Assembly: GCA_900556575.1 (NCBI GenBank)
Contig: USPO01000014.1
Span: 1-15,127 of the forward strand
Direction of reading: 5' to 3'
From: an uncultured Eubacteriales bacterium
GTDB lineage: Bacteria > Bacillota > Clostridia > UBA1381
DNA: 15,127 nucleotides
This document shows positions 1 to 7,653 of this stretch, piece after piece. Every line of letters begins with the position of its first letter. The first letter of the stretch is position 1. The translations under genes and the position numbers were made by a program. The notes beneath the pieces are model-generated. The model did no database searches and was not told the DNA's origin. It worked only from the letters and a program-made list of their open reading frames with translations.

Positions 1-465
1 GAAAGGAGGCAAAACGCAGCGAGCATTCTCATCCCCGTTTAAAAGGAATGCTCTAAGCAGGTTGCCTCTTTGAAAGGCGATGTCGTACTTTGTGTACTTC
101 GAGCCTTGAAAGGCAGCAAAACGCAGCGAGCATTCTCACTCCTGTTTAAATGGAATGCTCTAAGCAGGTTGCCTCTTTGAAAGGCGACGTCGTACTTGCT
201 GTACTTCGAGCCTTGAAAGGAGGCAAAACGCAGCGAGCATTCTCATCCCCGTTTAAAAGGAATGCTCTACGCAGGTTGCCTCTTTGAATGGCGACGTCGT
301 ACTTTGTGTACTTCGAGCCTTGAAAGGAGGCAAAACGCAGCGAGCATTCTCATCCCCGTTTAAAAGGAATGCTCTAAGCAGGTTGCCTCTTTGAAAGGCG
401 ACGTCGTACTTTGTGTACTTCGAGCCTTGAAAGGAGGCAAGATGCAACGAGCATTCCTTTTAAAC
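1..465. repeat. 107-bp tandem repeat array, 4 full copies plus a divergent partial copy
   Basis: Full units lie at 1-107, 108-214, 215-321 and 322-428, and a partial fifth copy begins at 429 and diverges after about 457. Units 1, 3 and 4 differ at only one to three positions; unit 2 has about eight changes. Each unit folds as two imperfect hairpins. In unit 1 the first has GAGGCAA (6-12) and GAGCATTC (21-28) pairing with GAATGCTC (46-53) and TTGCCTC (62-68). The second joins AAGGC (74-78) and GTAC (85-88) to GTAC (94-97) and GCCTT (103-107). The array is visibly richer in GC than its surroundings. Position 1 coincides with the start of the unit as phased here, so the array probably continues to the left. 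The period is not a multiple of three, so reading frames through it change register at each copy and are unlikely to be selected as protein. Its function is unknown; a structured extragenic repeat family is the best description. Confidence 0.93.
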
Positions 466-1137
466 CTCGGGAGCATATAGGGATAATACTATATTCAAGT
501 TCCCGTTTCTGCATCGCAGAGCATCTATAAATGCTTTTTCGTTCGCATTATTCTTCATATCTACTTTGTATACCACTTCAAATAACGAACCTAAATCGGT
601 GGTTTTTACCTTTGTAAGCTTGCTCTTGTCCGTATAAGTCTTTAATACTTCATCAAACGCACCCTGATAGTCCAAATCTTCCGGAACGGTTATCTTCAGC
701 ACACGCTGCTTTGCTCCGCCTTTGAACCATATATGCTTTATTATAATCATAAACGCACATAATACCAATACAAATAACAATCCGTAGAAATATAAACCAA
801 CTCCGCAGGCAAGTCCCGCCGCAATCGAGAAGAATATATAGCCTATATCCTCCGGATCTCCTGGCGCGCTTCTGAATCTTATGATAGACAATGTTCCGGC
901 AAGCGAAAATGCCCTTGCCACATTACTTCCGACAAACAGTATAATCACCGCCAAAATTACCGGCAGCATCATAAGCGTTACGGCAAAGCTTTGCTGATAG
1001 CCGTCACGATGCGTAAATATATATGTAAGTGCAATCAGAATTCCAAGAAATATCGATGCTCCCATTGCCATTAAAGCCATACTTAAAGTTAAATCCTGTG
1101 ATACCGCAGTTGCGATTGTGCTTGTTAATTCATCCAT
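460..1137 (-). CDS. DUF4956 domain-containing membrane protein
   Basis: This 225-residue protein has hydrophobic segments at about residues 18-41, 51-75 and 98-135, followed by a soluble C-terminal domain (about 145-225) with an alternating strand/helix look. The stretch at about 78-112, with SLAGTLSIIRFRSAPGDPED followed by a Gly/Ala-rich helix, is the conserved core I associate with DUF4956. No biochemical role is established for the family that I can state. The start is supported by AGGAGG at 1147-1152 on the minus strand, about nine bases before the ATG. It follows the VTC-domain gene by 33 bp and is surely co-transcribed with it. In Clostridia and other bacteria these two families recur as neighbours, which suggests a membrane partner for the VTC-domain protein (inference). 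The stop codon at 460-462 lies inside sequence shared with the 107-bp repeats, so the natural C-terminus may have been altered. Confidence 0.85.
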   Translation of the reverse strand: MDELTSTIATAVSQDLTLSMALMAMGASIFLGILIALTYIFTHRDGYQQSFAVTLMMLPVILAVIILFVGSNVARAFSLAGTLSIIRFRSAPGDPEDIGYIFFSIAAGLACGVGLYFYGLLFVLVLCAFMIIIKHIWFKGGAKQRVLKITVPEDLDYQGAFDEVLKTYTDKSKLTKVKTTDLGSLFEVVYKVDMKNNANEKAFIDALRCRNGNLNIVLSLYAPEV

Positions 1138-1170
1138 TTTTTGTTCCTCCTAAAAAATTATCTTTATTTA

Positions 1171-1884
1171 TTAAACAGCTATACATTGTCTTTTGTATTC
1201 TGTCCCGTACTTTGAAAAGCTTGAACGTCTAAGCTTATATTTGCTTAAAAGCTGTACAAGCCACAGCGGAAATGCACGGCTTGTTTTTATCTCCATAAGC
1301 CTCGTTCCCTCCGGCAGCAAAGGTTCACCCTCATCTCCGTAATCAAGCCTTACATTCTCTCGTCTTGCCCTTATATTTGTATCAAACGAAATTCTAAGGT
1401 CGTCATTTCCTTTTTCAAAATATGCAAGTCTGTCATAAGCTATATAAACTTTCGGTTCAACATTATAATGCTCTATGAAATATTCAAGCTCATGTACGAC
1501 CTGTTCATTCATATACGGCTGTATATCCGGTGCCGCCCCCGTTTCGCAGAAATGACACGCTTCATTCAGTTCAATCGATGTTCTTCTCTTATTTACCAAA
1601 CCACGGTATTTCTTCTTTATCTCGAGAAATACCTTATCTCCCTCATTAGGGACACCATATGCTCTCATTCGCAGCTTTTCCTTATAGTTCGGTTTTGAAA
1701 GTGAATTTCGTATCAAATAGTCGTCTGTTGTATCGTAATATACATTTGCTATTGTATACAGCGAATGATTCGGACAATATTTATCCGGAACCATATGCTT
1801 ATCTATTACCTCTATAACCTTATTAAAGGTTTCTTCATCAAGCTTATATTTATGCTCAAATCTGTTGAATACCTCTATTGCCAT
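1171..1884 (-). CDS. polyphosphate polymerase (VTC) domain-containing protein, TTM fold
   Basis: This 237-residue protein has the layout of the bacterial VTC-like family, a triphosphate-tunnel fold of charged beta strands. Visible hallmarks, numbered from the preferred start, are RFEHKYKL near residue 8, KLRMRAYG near 70 (basic pair facing the tunnel), EIKKK near 88, YDR near 150, MEIKTSRAFPLWL near 197 and a basic C-terminus, LRRSSFSKYGTEY. In yeast the Vtc4 version makes polyphosphate from ATP; whether bacterial stand-alone copies do so is not generally known. I place the start at the second ATG (1882-1884): AAAGGAG at 1894-1900 touches the upstream ATG at 1891-1893, leaving no spacing, but sits nine bases from this one. 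The gene lies between the secreted beta-helix gene (98 bp upstream) and the DUF4956 gene (33 bp downstream), so it probably acts at the cytoplasmic face of the membrane with DUF4956. Confidence 0.85.
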   Translation of the reverse strand: MAIEVFNRFEHKYKLDEETFNKVIEVIDKHMVPDKYCPNHSLYTIANVYYDTTDDYLIRNSLSKPNYKEKLRMRAYGVPNEGDKVFLEIKKKYRGLVNKRRTSIELNEACHFCETGAAPDIQPYMNEQVVHELEYFIEHYNVEPKVYIAYDRLAYFEKGNDDLRISFDTNIRARRENVRLDYGDEGEPLLPEGTRLMEIKTSRAFPLWLVQLLSKYKLRRSSFSKYGTEYKRQCIAV

Positions 1885-1982
1885 GATTTTCATCTCCTTT
1901 TTGCATTATGTTCATCTGATGAGTATATATTAACTCATATCGCTTAAATCAGCCTTAAAATAATTTTATTTTTTAGAAATTT

Positions 1983-4418
1983 TTATTCTTCCATGTATAG
2001 GGCTTCATCTTCTGCCAAAGCCGCCGTTCCTATAACAGTATTTCTATCTTGTACAATAAACGTTTCACTTTGGTTTCCGACGGTTATCGTGTATGTGTTT
2101 CCCATGACTAATTGAGGACAAGTTATTACCACTGATCCAAATTTAACTCTCGGCTCATATGACACAATTTCATTTCCTTCTTCATCAAACAGTCGAATAA
2201 TCTGCTCTCCCTGTCTTCCGTCCTTATCCTTATACAGGTACACCGTATTTTGTTCATTTCCGGCAATATCTCCATTTTCCAGTGAACTTGCAGCCGCAAC
2301 AAAAGTTACTCCTTCTTTAATGGTAATAGGTGAAATTCCGGTATCTATTATAGATGTGTTTCCGACAAGTTTAGCCTTGGAACTTGCGGCCTTTATAATT
2401 CCACCGCTGAACAATGCACTTGCATTTGAATCAAGGCAATCTAATTCAGAGGTTACATCAATATATCCGCCATTGATTATAAGAGTATTCATTCTTTCTG
2501 CCGCCGGAATATGTCCCTCTGCTTCTCTTAGGTCTAATCCGCTGTTCATTGCATCATCGGAAGCATTAATAATTATTGTTCCGTCATTTACGGTTAAAAT
2601 CTTTTTACTTTCAATACCCTCTGTCGAATTTATAATATTAATATATGTATCTTCACCGTCTACCGTAACATTTCCGACACCGGAAATTCCTTTTCCCACT
2701 GCATCAATCGTTATATTTCCTCCGGTTATATCAATAGCTCCCTGACTACATTTAACGGCATCATCCTCTGTTACAATATTAAGCGTACCTCCGTGTATAT
2801 TTATTGAACCCTCAATCCAATACAGAGGTGTTTCTCCGTCAACGTCATAAATAACTTCATTTGACTTCAGTCCGTCTATCGCTTTAGATATATTTATTTC
2901 TCCTCCGGTTACAGTAACATCCTTGACCGCTTTAACCGCATCATCTCCGGCAGTTAAATTTAATACTCCACCTGTTATAACAATGCATCCATCTCCGTCC
3001 AAAGGTGTCTGTTCCGCTGTTTCATCTTCAAGATACTCTATCGATGATGCATTTGCCTTCATTGCCTTTCCCGCCGCATTCACCGTTATATTTCCGCCTG
3101 CCGCTGTAAGCAATGTATCTGCCTGTATTCCGTCACAGTCTGCTCCAAGTGCCGTTATATCAATATTACCGCCATTTATAGTAACTGTTCCGCCGGATAT
3201 ATAACTGCCGTTTTCATCCCATGACGGTAACAAGTCTGATTTCACTCCATCTCCGTTTGATGATATAACCGAAATATTCGTTGCTTTTTTCGTAAACTTA
3301 ACACTGTCATTACCTTTTATTCCGTCATCATATGCATTTACATTTATATCTCCCATACCAATTTCAAGATTTGCTTTGCAATGTATTCCTTTGCCCAAAT
3401 TTGAAAATACGTTTATTTTTCCCTCACCTTTTATGGTGAGATTATTCTTTACTTGAATTGCCGCCGTATCGGCCGCTTTTGATGTAAATACATTTTCTGT
3501 CCCTTTTGCCGCGGCAATGTTTATATTTCCGCTTGATGCTAAAATAGGAGAAGATGATGACGATGATATATTTACTCCGTTAAGGTTCAGCGTCACTTCA
3601 TCATCTTTTAAAGCCGCAGCAACATTTATATACCCATCATTGAGATTTCCTTCAAGTGTATATTCGCCCGGTGAATTTATTGTAATTACAGACCCATTTA
3701 TCAAAACACCGTCAACTCCCGCAGCGTTTATCGTATCTCCCTGCAAATGAATTATTCCGTCACCGCTCTCCTGCTCTTTTTTCTCATTTGTTGTTATCTC
3801 TACTGTCACATCACCCGTAATCTTTGTTATTCGATAGGTATTTTCTGTTCCTGTATCTTCCGGTCCTTTAAGGTTTTTATAATTTGACGGATATGCCTTT
3901 ATTTCAGACACTTCATGATTTTCATCTGTCTCAACTTTAAAATTAACCTGACCTCCGCCGCTTATATCTATCATTCCTGTATCGGAATTTCTTGCAAAGA
4001 CTGTTTTTGCATTTTCATATCCCATTGTATAGTCCTGTGTATTATATGCCGTAACGGAAGAATATTCATCTGTTACAAATGTGACGGTATATCCCAGTTC
4101 AATTGGATTACACAGCGGAGAATTGTCCTCGTTCCAAATAAAAAGCTTTGATTTGTTTTGTGAATGCTCAAAAGTAAATACATCCGCATTTCCCGTAAAG
4201 TTAATCGGCAATATTTTTGCTTCCAAAAGCCTTCCGTCGCTTGCATAAGATGTTATTGCGGCATTCGCTGATTTTCCTTCCTGTCCTTTTAACGTTACAT
4301 CAGCTGTACTATCATTAATCTTAATTTCTTCAACTTCCGCCTGTTCATAGGCATATACTGCCGGTGATGCAACGGCACACACTGCCAATATCCCTGCTGC
4401 TATTGTCTTTCTTCTCAT
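1983..4418 (-). CDS. secreted carbohydrate-binding domain protein, Cthe_2159-like beta-helix
   Basis: This 811-residue exported protein starts with a classical signal peptide (MRRK, a hydrophobic run to about 19, likely cleavage after AVYA at 23). Residues about 25-110 form an all-beta domain containing KLFIWNEDNSPL, a motif common in clostridial surface proteins. Residues 110-212 look like another beta-sandwich. From about 220 to 710 the sequence is a long series of short beta coils with repeated GG-N/T-I-x-I and acidic turns such as DDGIKG, DGVKSD, DDAVKA and DGLKSN, as in the Cthe_2159 family (Pfam carbohydrate-binding domain, formerly DUF4353). That family is known for a right-handed helix that binds calcium and acidic plant polysaccharide. 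A small C-terminal beta domain (about 725-790) follows. There is no LPxTG, SLH or dockerin, so the mode of anchoring is unclear. GGAGG at 4425-4429 supports the start. It is the probable first gene of an operon with the VTC and DUF4956 genes. The AT-rich 4419-4566 region shows no convincing promoter. Confidence 0.85.
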   Translation of the reverse strand: MRRKTIAAGILAVCAVASPAVYAYEQAEVEEIKINDSTADVTLKGQEGKSANAAITSYASDGRLLEAKILPINFTGNADVFTFEHSQNKSKLFIWNEDNSPLCNPIELGYTVTFVTDEYSSVTAYNTQDYTMGYENAKTVFARNSDTGMIDISGGGQVNFKVETDENHEVSEIKAYPSNYKNLKGPEDTGTENTYRITKITGDVTVEITTNEKKEQESGDGIIHLQGDTINAAGVDGVLINGSVITINSPGEYTLEGNLNDGYINVAAALKDDEVTLNLNGVNISSSSSSPILASSGNINIAAAKGTENVFTSKAADTAAIQVKNNLTIKGEGKINVFSNLGKGIHCKANLEIGMGDINVNAYDDGIKGNDSVKFTKKATNISVISSNGDGVKSDLLPSWDENGSYISGGTVTINGGNIDITALGADCDGIQADTLLTAAGGNITVNAAGKAMKANASSIEYLEDETAEQTPLDGDGCIVITGGVLNLTAGDDAVKAVKDVTVTGGEINISKAIDGLKSNEVIYDVDGETPLYWIEGSINIHGGTLNIVTEDDAVKCSQGAIDITGGNITIDAVGKGISGVGNVTVDGEDTYINIINSTEGIESKKILTVNDGTIIINASDDAMNSGLDLREAEGHIPAAERMNTLIINGGYIDVTSELDCLDSNASALFSGGIIKAASSKAKLVGNTSIIDTGISPITIKEGVTFVAAASSLENGDIAGNEQNTVYLYKDKDGRQGEQIIRLFDEEGNEIVSYEPRVKFGSVVITCPQLVMGNTYTITVGNQSETFIVQDRNTVIGTAALAEDEALYMEE

Positions 4419-4566
4419 TTTTTTCCTCCATAATTACTCGCAAATAAAAATTAAATATGTAAAAAATTATTCTCACTAAAGACTGCATAATGATAACTTA
4501 ATTTTTCACCATGATTTTATACTATATAATACGATTTTTTTATATACATTTTGGGGGATAACACAT

Positions 4567-4610
4567 AAAAAAGCCGCCGCAAAGACACATCATCATTGCG
4601 GCAGCTTTTT
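4567..4610 (-). terminator. rho-independent terminator of the MATE gene
   Basis: On the minus strand GCTGCCGCAA (4605-4596) pairs with TTGCGGCGGC (4582-4573) around a 13-base loop, with one mismatch, and is followed directly by six Ts (4572-4567). It begins ten bases after the MATE stop codon and separates that gene from the beta-helix operon downstream. Confidence 0.9.
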
Positions 4611-4614
4611 CTCT

Positions 4615-5955
4615 TTAAGCTTTTTCTTTTCTTGTCTGTAAAATATAATACACAATAAATACGACAGCGGTTATAACCCACGTTACGGGATAGCTCATAA
4701 CAAGAGTCGGCAGGGCAGGACTTATTTTAACCGCCGTAAACAGCCACACAATTCTCATTACGCATACTCCAAAAAGAGTTATTATAACCGGAACAATTAC
4801 ATTTCCTCTTCCTCTGAGACTTCCCGACAGAATTTCAATAAATACAAAGCTGAGATACCAAGGTGAGATTAATCTCATCATATTTGCACCTATTTCTATT
4901 ACATATCTGTCCGTTGTAAATATTCCTATAAGCTGTTCTCTCAAAAGCAAAATTACGGCTATGAACACAGCTGTTATTCCCAGCTGCATTGCAAGACAAA
5001 TTCTTGTACTTTTATGTACCCTGTCCATTCTTCCGGCACCGTAGTTCTGTCCCACAAAAGTTGTTATCGAAATTCCGAACGCTCCGTTTATCATCCAGTA
5101 AAATGCGTCTATCTTTCCGTATGATGACCATGCAGCCATTGTATCCGTTCCGAAGCCGTTTAAAGTTGCCTGAATAGCAATATTGGTTATGCTGAACAGA
5201 ACAGACTCAAAGCCGGTCGGCAAACCTATTTTCAGCTGACGCTTCAGTACCTTTCCGTTAAGCCTGAGCTTTCCGAACGACAGTTTTAGATTTCCTTTCT
5301 GTTTTGTAAGCTTATATACCACCAGTCCGGCGCTGAAAGCCTCCGATATAACTGTTGCATATCCCACTCCCTTTACTCCGAGTCTTAATCCTATTACAAA
5401 TGCAAGGTCCAGTATAATATTTAATATACAGCTGCATATCAGAAAATACAGAGGACTTTTTGAATCTCCCGCTGCACGAAGTATTCCCGAACCCATATTA
5501 TAGATAAACAGAAACACAATTCCGGAGAAATATATTTTTAAATATTCGGCGGATGCTTTCATAATTTCCGGCGGAGTATTCATCCATTCAAGAAAGTTCG
5601 GTGCAAATATCACTCCTATAACGCTTATCACAATACCGGCGGCTATCGACAGCGTAAGAGATGTATGAAGTCCTTTCTGAACCATATCATCATTTTTTGC
5701 ACCTATTGCCTGTGAGATAATAACCGAAGTTCCCGAAGTAAATCCGGTAAAAAATCCGACAACGAAGTTAGCCAGTTGCGAGGACGAGCCTCCGACGCTC
5801 GCCAGCGCCTCCTTACCGACAAAATGCCCCACCACAATCGTATCAACCATATTATACAGCTGCTGAAAAAATGTTCCTACCGCAATAGGGAAAAAGAATA
5901 TCAGGAGCTGTTTCCAAATTACACCTTCTGTAATCTGATTTGCTTTTTTATCCAT
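4615..5955 (-). CDS. MATE family multidrug/toxin efflux transporter
   Basis: This 446-residue integral membrane protein is of normal length for the MATE family and has about twelve hydrophobic segments in two pseudo-repeats. The N-terminal signature is clear: a hydrophobic helix, FFQQLYNMVDTIVVGHFVG, then an SVGGSSS segment near residues 51-56. The second half carries SSYGKIDAFYWMINGAFGIS and TFVGQNYGAGRMDRV, typical of MATE proteins of the DinF/NorM-like clostridial type. It should export cationic compounds or metabolites in exchange for Na+ or H+, but the substrate cannot be read from the sequence. The start is supported by AGGTGAT a few bases upstream. It has its own TTGACT-17-TACAAT promoter and a strong terminator, so it is a single-gene unit diverging from dpaA. 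No regulator gene lies beside it. Confidence 0.93.
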   Translation of the reverse strand: MDKKANQITEGVIWKQLLIFFFPIAVGTFFQQLYNMVDTIVVGHFVGKEALASVGGSSSQLANFVVGFFTGFTSGTSVIISQAIGAKNDDMVQKGLHTSLTLSIAAGIVISVIGVIFAPNFLEWMNTPPEIMKASAEYLKIYFSGIVFLFIYNMGSGILRAAGDSKSPLYFLICSCILNIILDLAFVIGLRLGVKGVGYATVISEAFSAGLVVYKLTKQKGNLKLSFGKLRLNGKVLKRQLKIGLPTGFESVLFSITNIAIQATLNGFGTDTMAAWSSYGKIDAFYWMINGAFGISITTFVGQNYGAGRMDRVHKSTRICLAMQLGITAVFIAVILLLREQLIGIFTTDRYVIEIGANMMRLISPWYLSFVFIEILSGSLRGRGNVIVPVIITLFGVCVMRIVWLFTAVKISPALPTLVMSYPVTWVITAVVFIVYYILQTRKEKA

Positions 5956-5987
5956 TCCATCACCTGCTTATTTTATTATTTGTACTT

Positions 5988-6016
5988 ATTGTAACACTTT
6001 ATTTTCGGTTAGTCAA
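5988..6016 (-). promoter_or_regulatory. sigma-A type promoter of the MATE gene
   Basis: Read on the minus strand, TTGACT (6016-6011) and TACAAT (5993-5988) are separated by exactly 17 bases, and the -10 box is 32 bases from the MATE start codon. Each box differs from consensus at one position. Confidence 0.75.
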
Positions 6017-6038
6017 TAGAGTATAAAATTGTTTTATC

Positions 6039-6066
6039 ACTTATATCCTCACTTTTGCATATTATA
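6039..6066 (+). promoter_or_regulatory. candidate sigma-K (late mother-cell) promoter of dpaAB
   Basis: CATATTATA at 6058-6066 fits the Bacillus sigma-K -10 consensus CATANNNTA at every fixed base, and an AC (6039-6040) lies 17 bases upstream, as in the sigma-K -35 element. It is 29 bases before the dpaA start codon, leaving room for the leader with GGAGG at 6084-6088. In Bacillus subtilis the spoVF operon is transcribed by sigma-K, so motif and function agree. The motif is short and AT-rich, so chance agreement is possible. Confidence 0.6.
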
Positions 6067-6095
6067 TTGCAAAATCAAAAATTGGAGGAATATTA

Positions 6096-6956
6096 ATGTT
6101 TAAGACAGTGTCTATAATCGGCGGTGACCTTCGTCAGCTTGCCGCCGCCGACTTCATGGAACGTGACGGATATGATGTAATATTATACGGTTTTGACGAA
6201 GCGGATACCCGCAATTTAAAGCAATGCGGAAGTCCGGACTATGCATTATGCACCGATGCCGTAATTCTGCCCGTTCCTGTCAGTTTCGACGGAAAATATA
6301 TAAATATGCCTTTTTCCAAAACGCAGCTTTCGGTAGATGAATTAACAGCAAAGCTTAATCCCGCCGCAATGGTATTCGGAGGTCAGATAAAGCCGGAGCT
6401 TGCATTACGTCTTGAAAAACGGGGAATAAAGTACTGCGACTATTTAAAGCGTGAAGAACTTGCTATAAGAAATGCCGTTCCCACTGCCGAAGGGGCAATC
6501 GAAATTGCAATTTCCGAAACACCGATAACCATTCACGGAAGCAGATGTCTTGTTATGGGCTACGGCAGAATAGGTAAAATTCTATCTAAAATGCTTTGCG
6601 GAATGGGTGCAAACGTAAGTGTCGAGGCACGAAAATATGCCGACCTTGCAATGATTGAGGGGCATGGCTGCAATGCACTGTCGCTTAACGAACTCGGTCA
6701 TCATATTCATGAATTTGATATTATATTCAATACAATTCCTTCAATGATACTTAACAAACCGCTCTTAGAAAAAGTGAGGGAAGATACTCTCATTATCGAC
6801 CTCGCATCCCGTCCGGGCGGTGTTGATTTTGATGCTGCGGCAGATTTGGGCATTCGTGTAATATGGGCATTATCTCTGCCCGGAAAGGTAGCGCCGATTA
6901 CATCGGGTGCAATTATCAAAGATACAATTGTAAATGTATTAAAAGAAAATTATTAA
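6096..6956 (+). CDS. dpaA: dipicolinate synthase subunit A
   Basis: The 286-residue product matches DpaA (SpoVFA), the NAD(P)-binding subunit of the enzyme that oxidises dihydrodipicolinate, a lysine-pathway intermediate, to dipicolinic acid in the mother cell. The N-terminal domain opens with IIGGDLRQLAAADFM (7-21). NAVPTAEGAI (127-136) precedes a Rossmann fold with the nucleotide loop VMGYGRIGK (153-161), a beta-strand ending in FNTIP (211-215), IIDLASRPGG (233-242) and the family's C-terminal LPGKVAPITSGAI (261-273). The length is usual. GGAGG lies seven bases before the ATG. dpaB follows after 48 bp, giving the usual two-gene spoVF unit; the asd and dapG genes that follow it in Bacillus are absent here. 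Expression late in sporulation is expected from the sigma-K-like promoter upstream. Many clostridia of other lineages lack these genes and use EtfA instead, so their presence narrows the lineage. Confidence 0.95.
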   Translation: MFKTVSIIGGDLRQLAAADFMERDGYDVILYGFDEADTRNLKQCGSPDYALCTDAVILPVPVSFDGKYINMPFSKTQLSVDELTAKLNPAAMVFGGQIKPELALRLEKRGIKYCDYLKREELAIRNAVPTAEGAIEIAISETPITIHGSRCLVMGYGRIGKILSKMLCGMGANVSVEARKYADLAMIEGHGCNALSLNELGHHIHEFDIIFNTIPSMILNKPLLEKVREDTLIIDLASRPGGVDFDAAADLGIRVIWALSLPGKVAPITSGAIIKDTIVNVLKENY

Positions 6957-6964
6957 GCTATATC

Positions 6965-6986
6965 CGGAGTACTGCGGTATACTCCG
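6965..6986 (+). other. intercistronic hairpin between dpaA and dpaB
   Basis: CGGAGTA (6965-6971) is the exact complement of TACTCCG (6980-6986) around an eight-base loop. No T-run follows, so it is not a terminator. Its position just before the dpaB ribosome-binding site suggests an mRNA-stability or translation-balance role (inference). The hairpin after dpaB also carries CGGAGT. Confidence 0.55.
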
Positions 6987-7004
6987 AAGAAAGGTGGTGA
7001 TAAC

Positions 7005-7583
7005 ATGAATTTAACCAATATGAAAATAGGCTTTGCAATGTGCGGTTCATTTTGTACATTTTCCAAAACCATTACCGCCCTAAAGGAGATTGCCGCCGCA
7101 GGTGCCGAAATTTTTCCTATAATGAGTGAAACAGCAGCTGCAACGGATACACGCTTCGGAAAAGCCGATGATTTCAAAGCACAGCTTAAAGAAATTACCG
7201 GAAAAGAAGTTATAGAAACAATTAAAGCAGCCGAACCGATAGGACCGAAAAAGTATCTTGATTTACTTATTGTACTGCCCTGCACAGGAAATACACTCGC
7301 AAAGGCAGCCGCCGGAATTGCCGACAGTGCCGTTACAATGGCAATAAAGGCTCATTTAAGAAACAGCCGTCCCGTACTTATAGGAATATCCACAAATGAC
7401 GGACTCGGAACTGCCGCCGAAAACATCGGCAGACTGCTCGTAAGAAAAAATATTTATTTTATACCGTTTTCGCAGGATGACTGTGTAAAAAAGCCGAACT
7501 CGCTTATTGCACACTTCGATAAGCTTATACCGGCGGCGGAGGCGGCGGCGGAATATAAACAGATACAGCCTCTTATCACATAA
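7005..7583 (+). CDS. dpaB: dipicolinate synthase subunit B (flavoprotein-like)
   Basis: The 192-residue product is DpaB (SpoVFB), the flavoprotein-family partner of DpaA. Typical segments are GFAMCGSFCTF (9-19), the AEPIGPKKYLDLLIVLPCTGN region (76-96), LAKAAAGIADSAVTMAIKAH (98-117) and ISTNDGLGTAAENIGRLL (128-145), the last close to the flavoprotein fold's ligand-facing loops. Length is usual for the family. I keep the first ATG because AAAGGTGGTG ends a few bases upstream; an internal Met at residue 6 is possible. With DpaA it forms the dipicolinate synthase that supplies the spore core, giving heat resistance. The C-terminal tail contains an Ala/Glu-rich run encoded by GC-rich triplets (about 7530-7552), unlike its surroundings but in frame. 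Confidence 0.95.
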   Translation: MNLTNMKIGFAMCGSFCTFSKTITALKEIAAAGAEIFPIMSETAAATDTRFGKADDFKAQLKEITGKEVIETIKAAEPIGPKKYLDLLIVLPCTGNTLAKAAAGIADSAVTMAIKAHLRNSRPVLIGISTNDGLGTAAENIGRLLVRKNIYFIPFSQDDCVKKPNSLIAHFDKLIPAAEAAAEYKQIQPLIT

Positions 7584-7596
7584 ACAGACTTAATAT

Positions 7597-7640
7597 GCGG
7601 AGTGATTGGAAAATGTTCTGCCCGACACTCCGCTATTTAA
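7597..7640 (+). terminator. weak terminator-like hairpin after dpaB
   Basis: GCGGAGTG (7597-7604) pairs perfectly with CACTCCGC (7626-7633) around a 21-base loop, 13 bases after the dpaB stop. The sequence that follows (TATTTAAAT) is only a poor T-run, so termination may be incomplete, or the element may serve as an mRNA 3' end. Confidence 0.5.
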
Positions 7641-7653
7641 ATACCGCCTGAAT

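Noticed and set aside
253..447. A 64-codon minus-strand frame through the tandem array
   Set aside because: It is produced by the 107-bp repeats: the same repeat is read in two different frames within one product, there is no ribosome-binding context, and the unit length is not a multiple of three.
1..465. CRISPR array
   Set aside because: The unit is 107 bp and conserved along its full length; there are no unique spacers and no cas genes.
1891..1893. First ATG as start of the VTC-domain gene
   Set aside because: The ribosome-binding site directly touches this ATG; the ATG nine bases further on has normal spacing.
1919..1938. ATGAGT/ACTCAT inverted repeat between the beta-helix and VTC genes as a terminator
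   Set aside because: The stem is only six AT-rich pairs with no adjacent T-run in the direction of transcription; it is too weak to call.
4419..4566. Promoter for the beta-helix operon
   Set aside because: The region is very AT-rich with TATA-like strings, but no -35/-10 pair at proper spacing stood out, so none is annotated.
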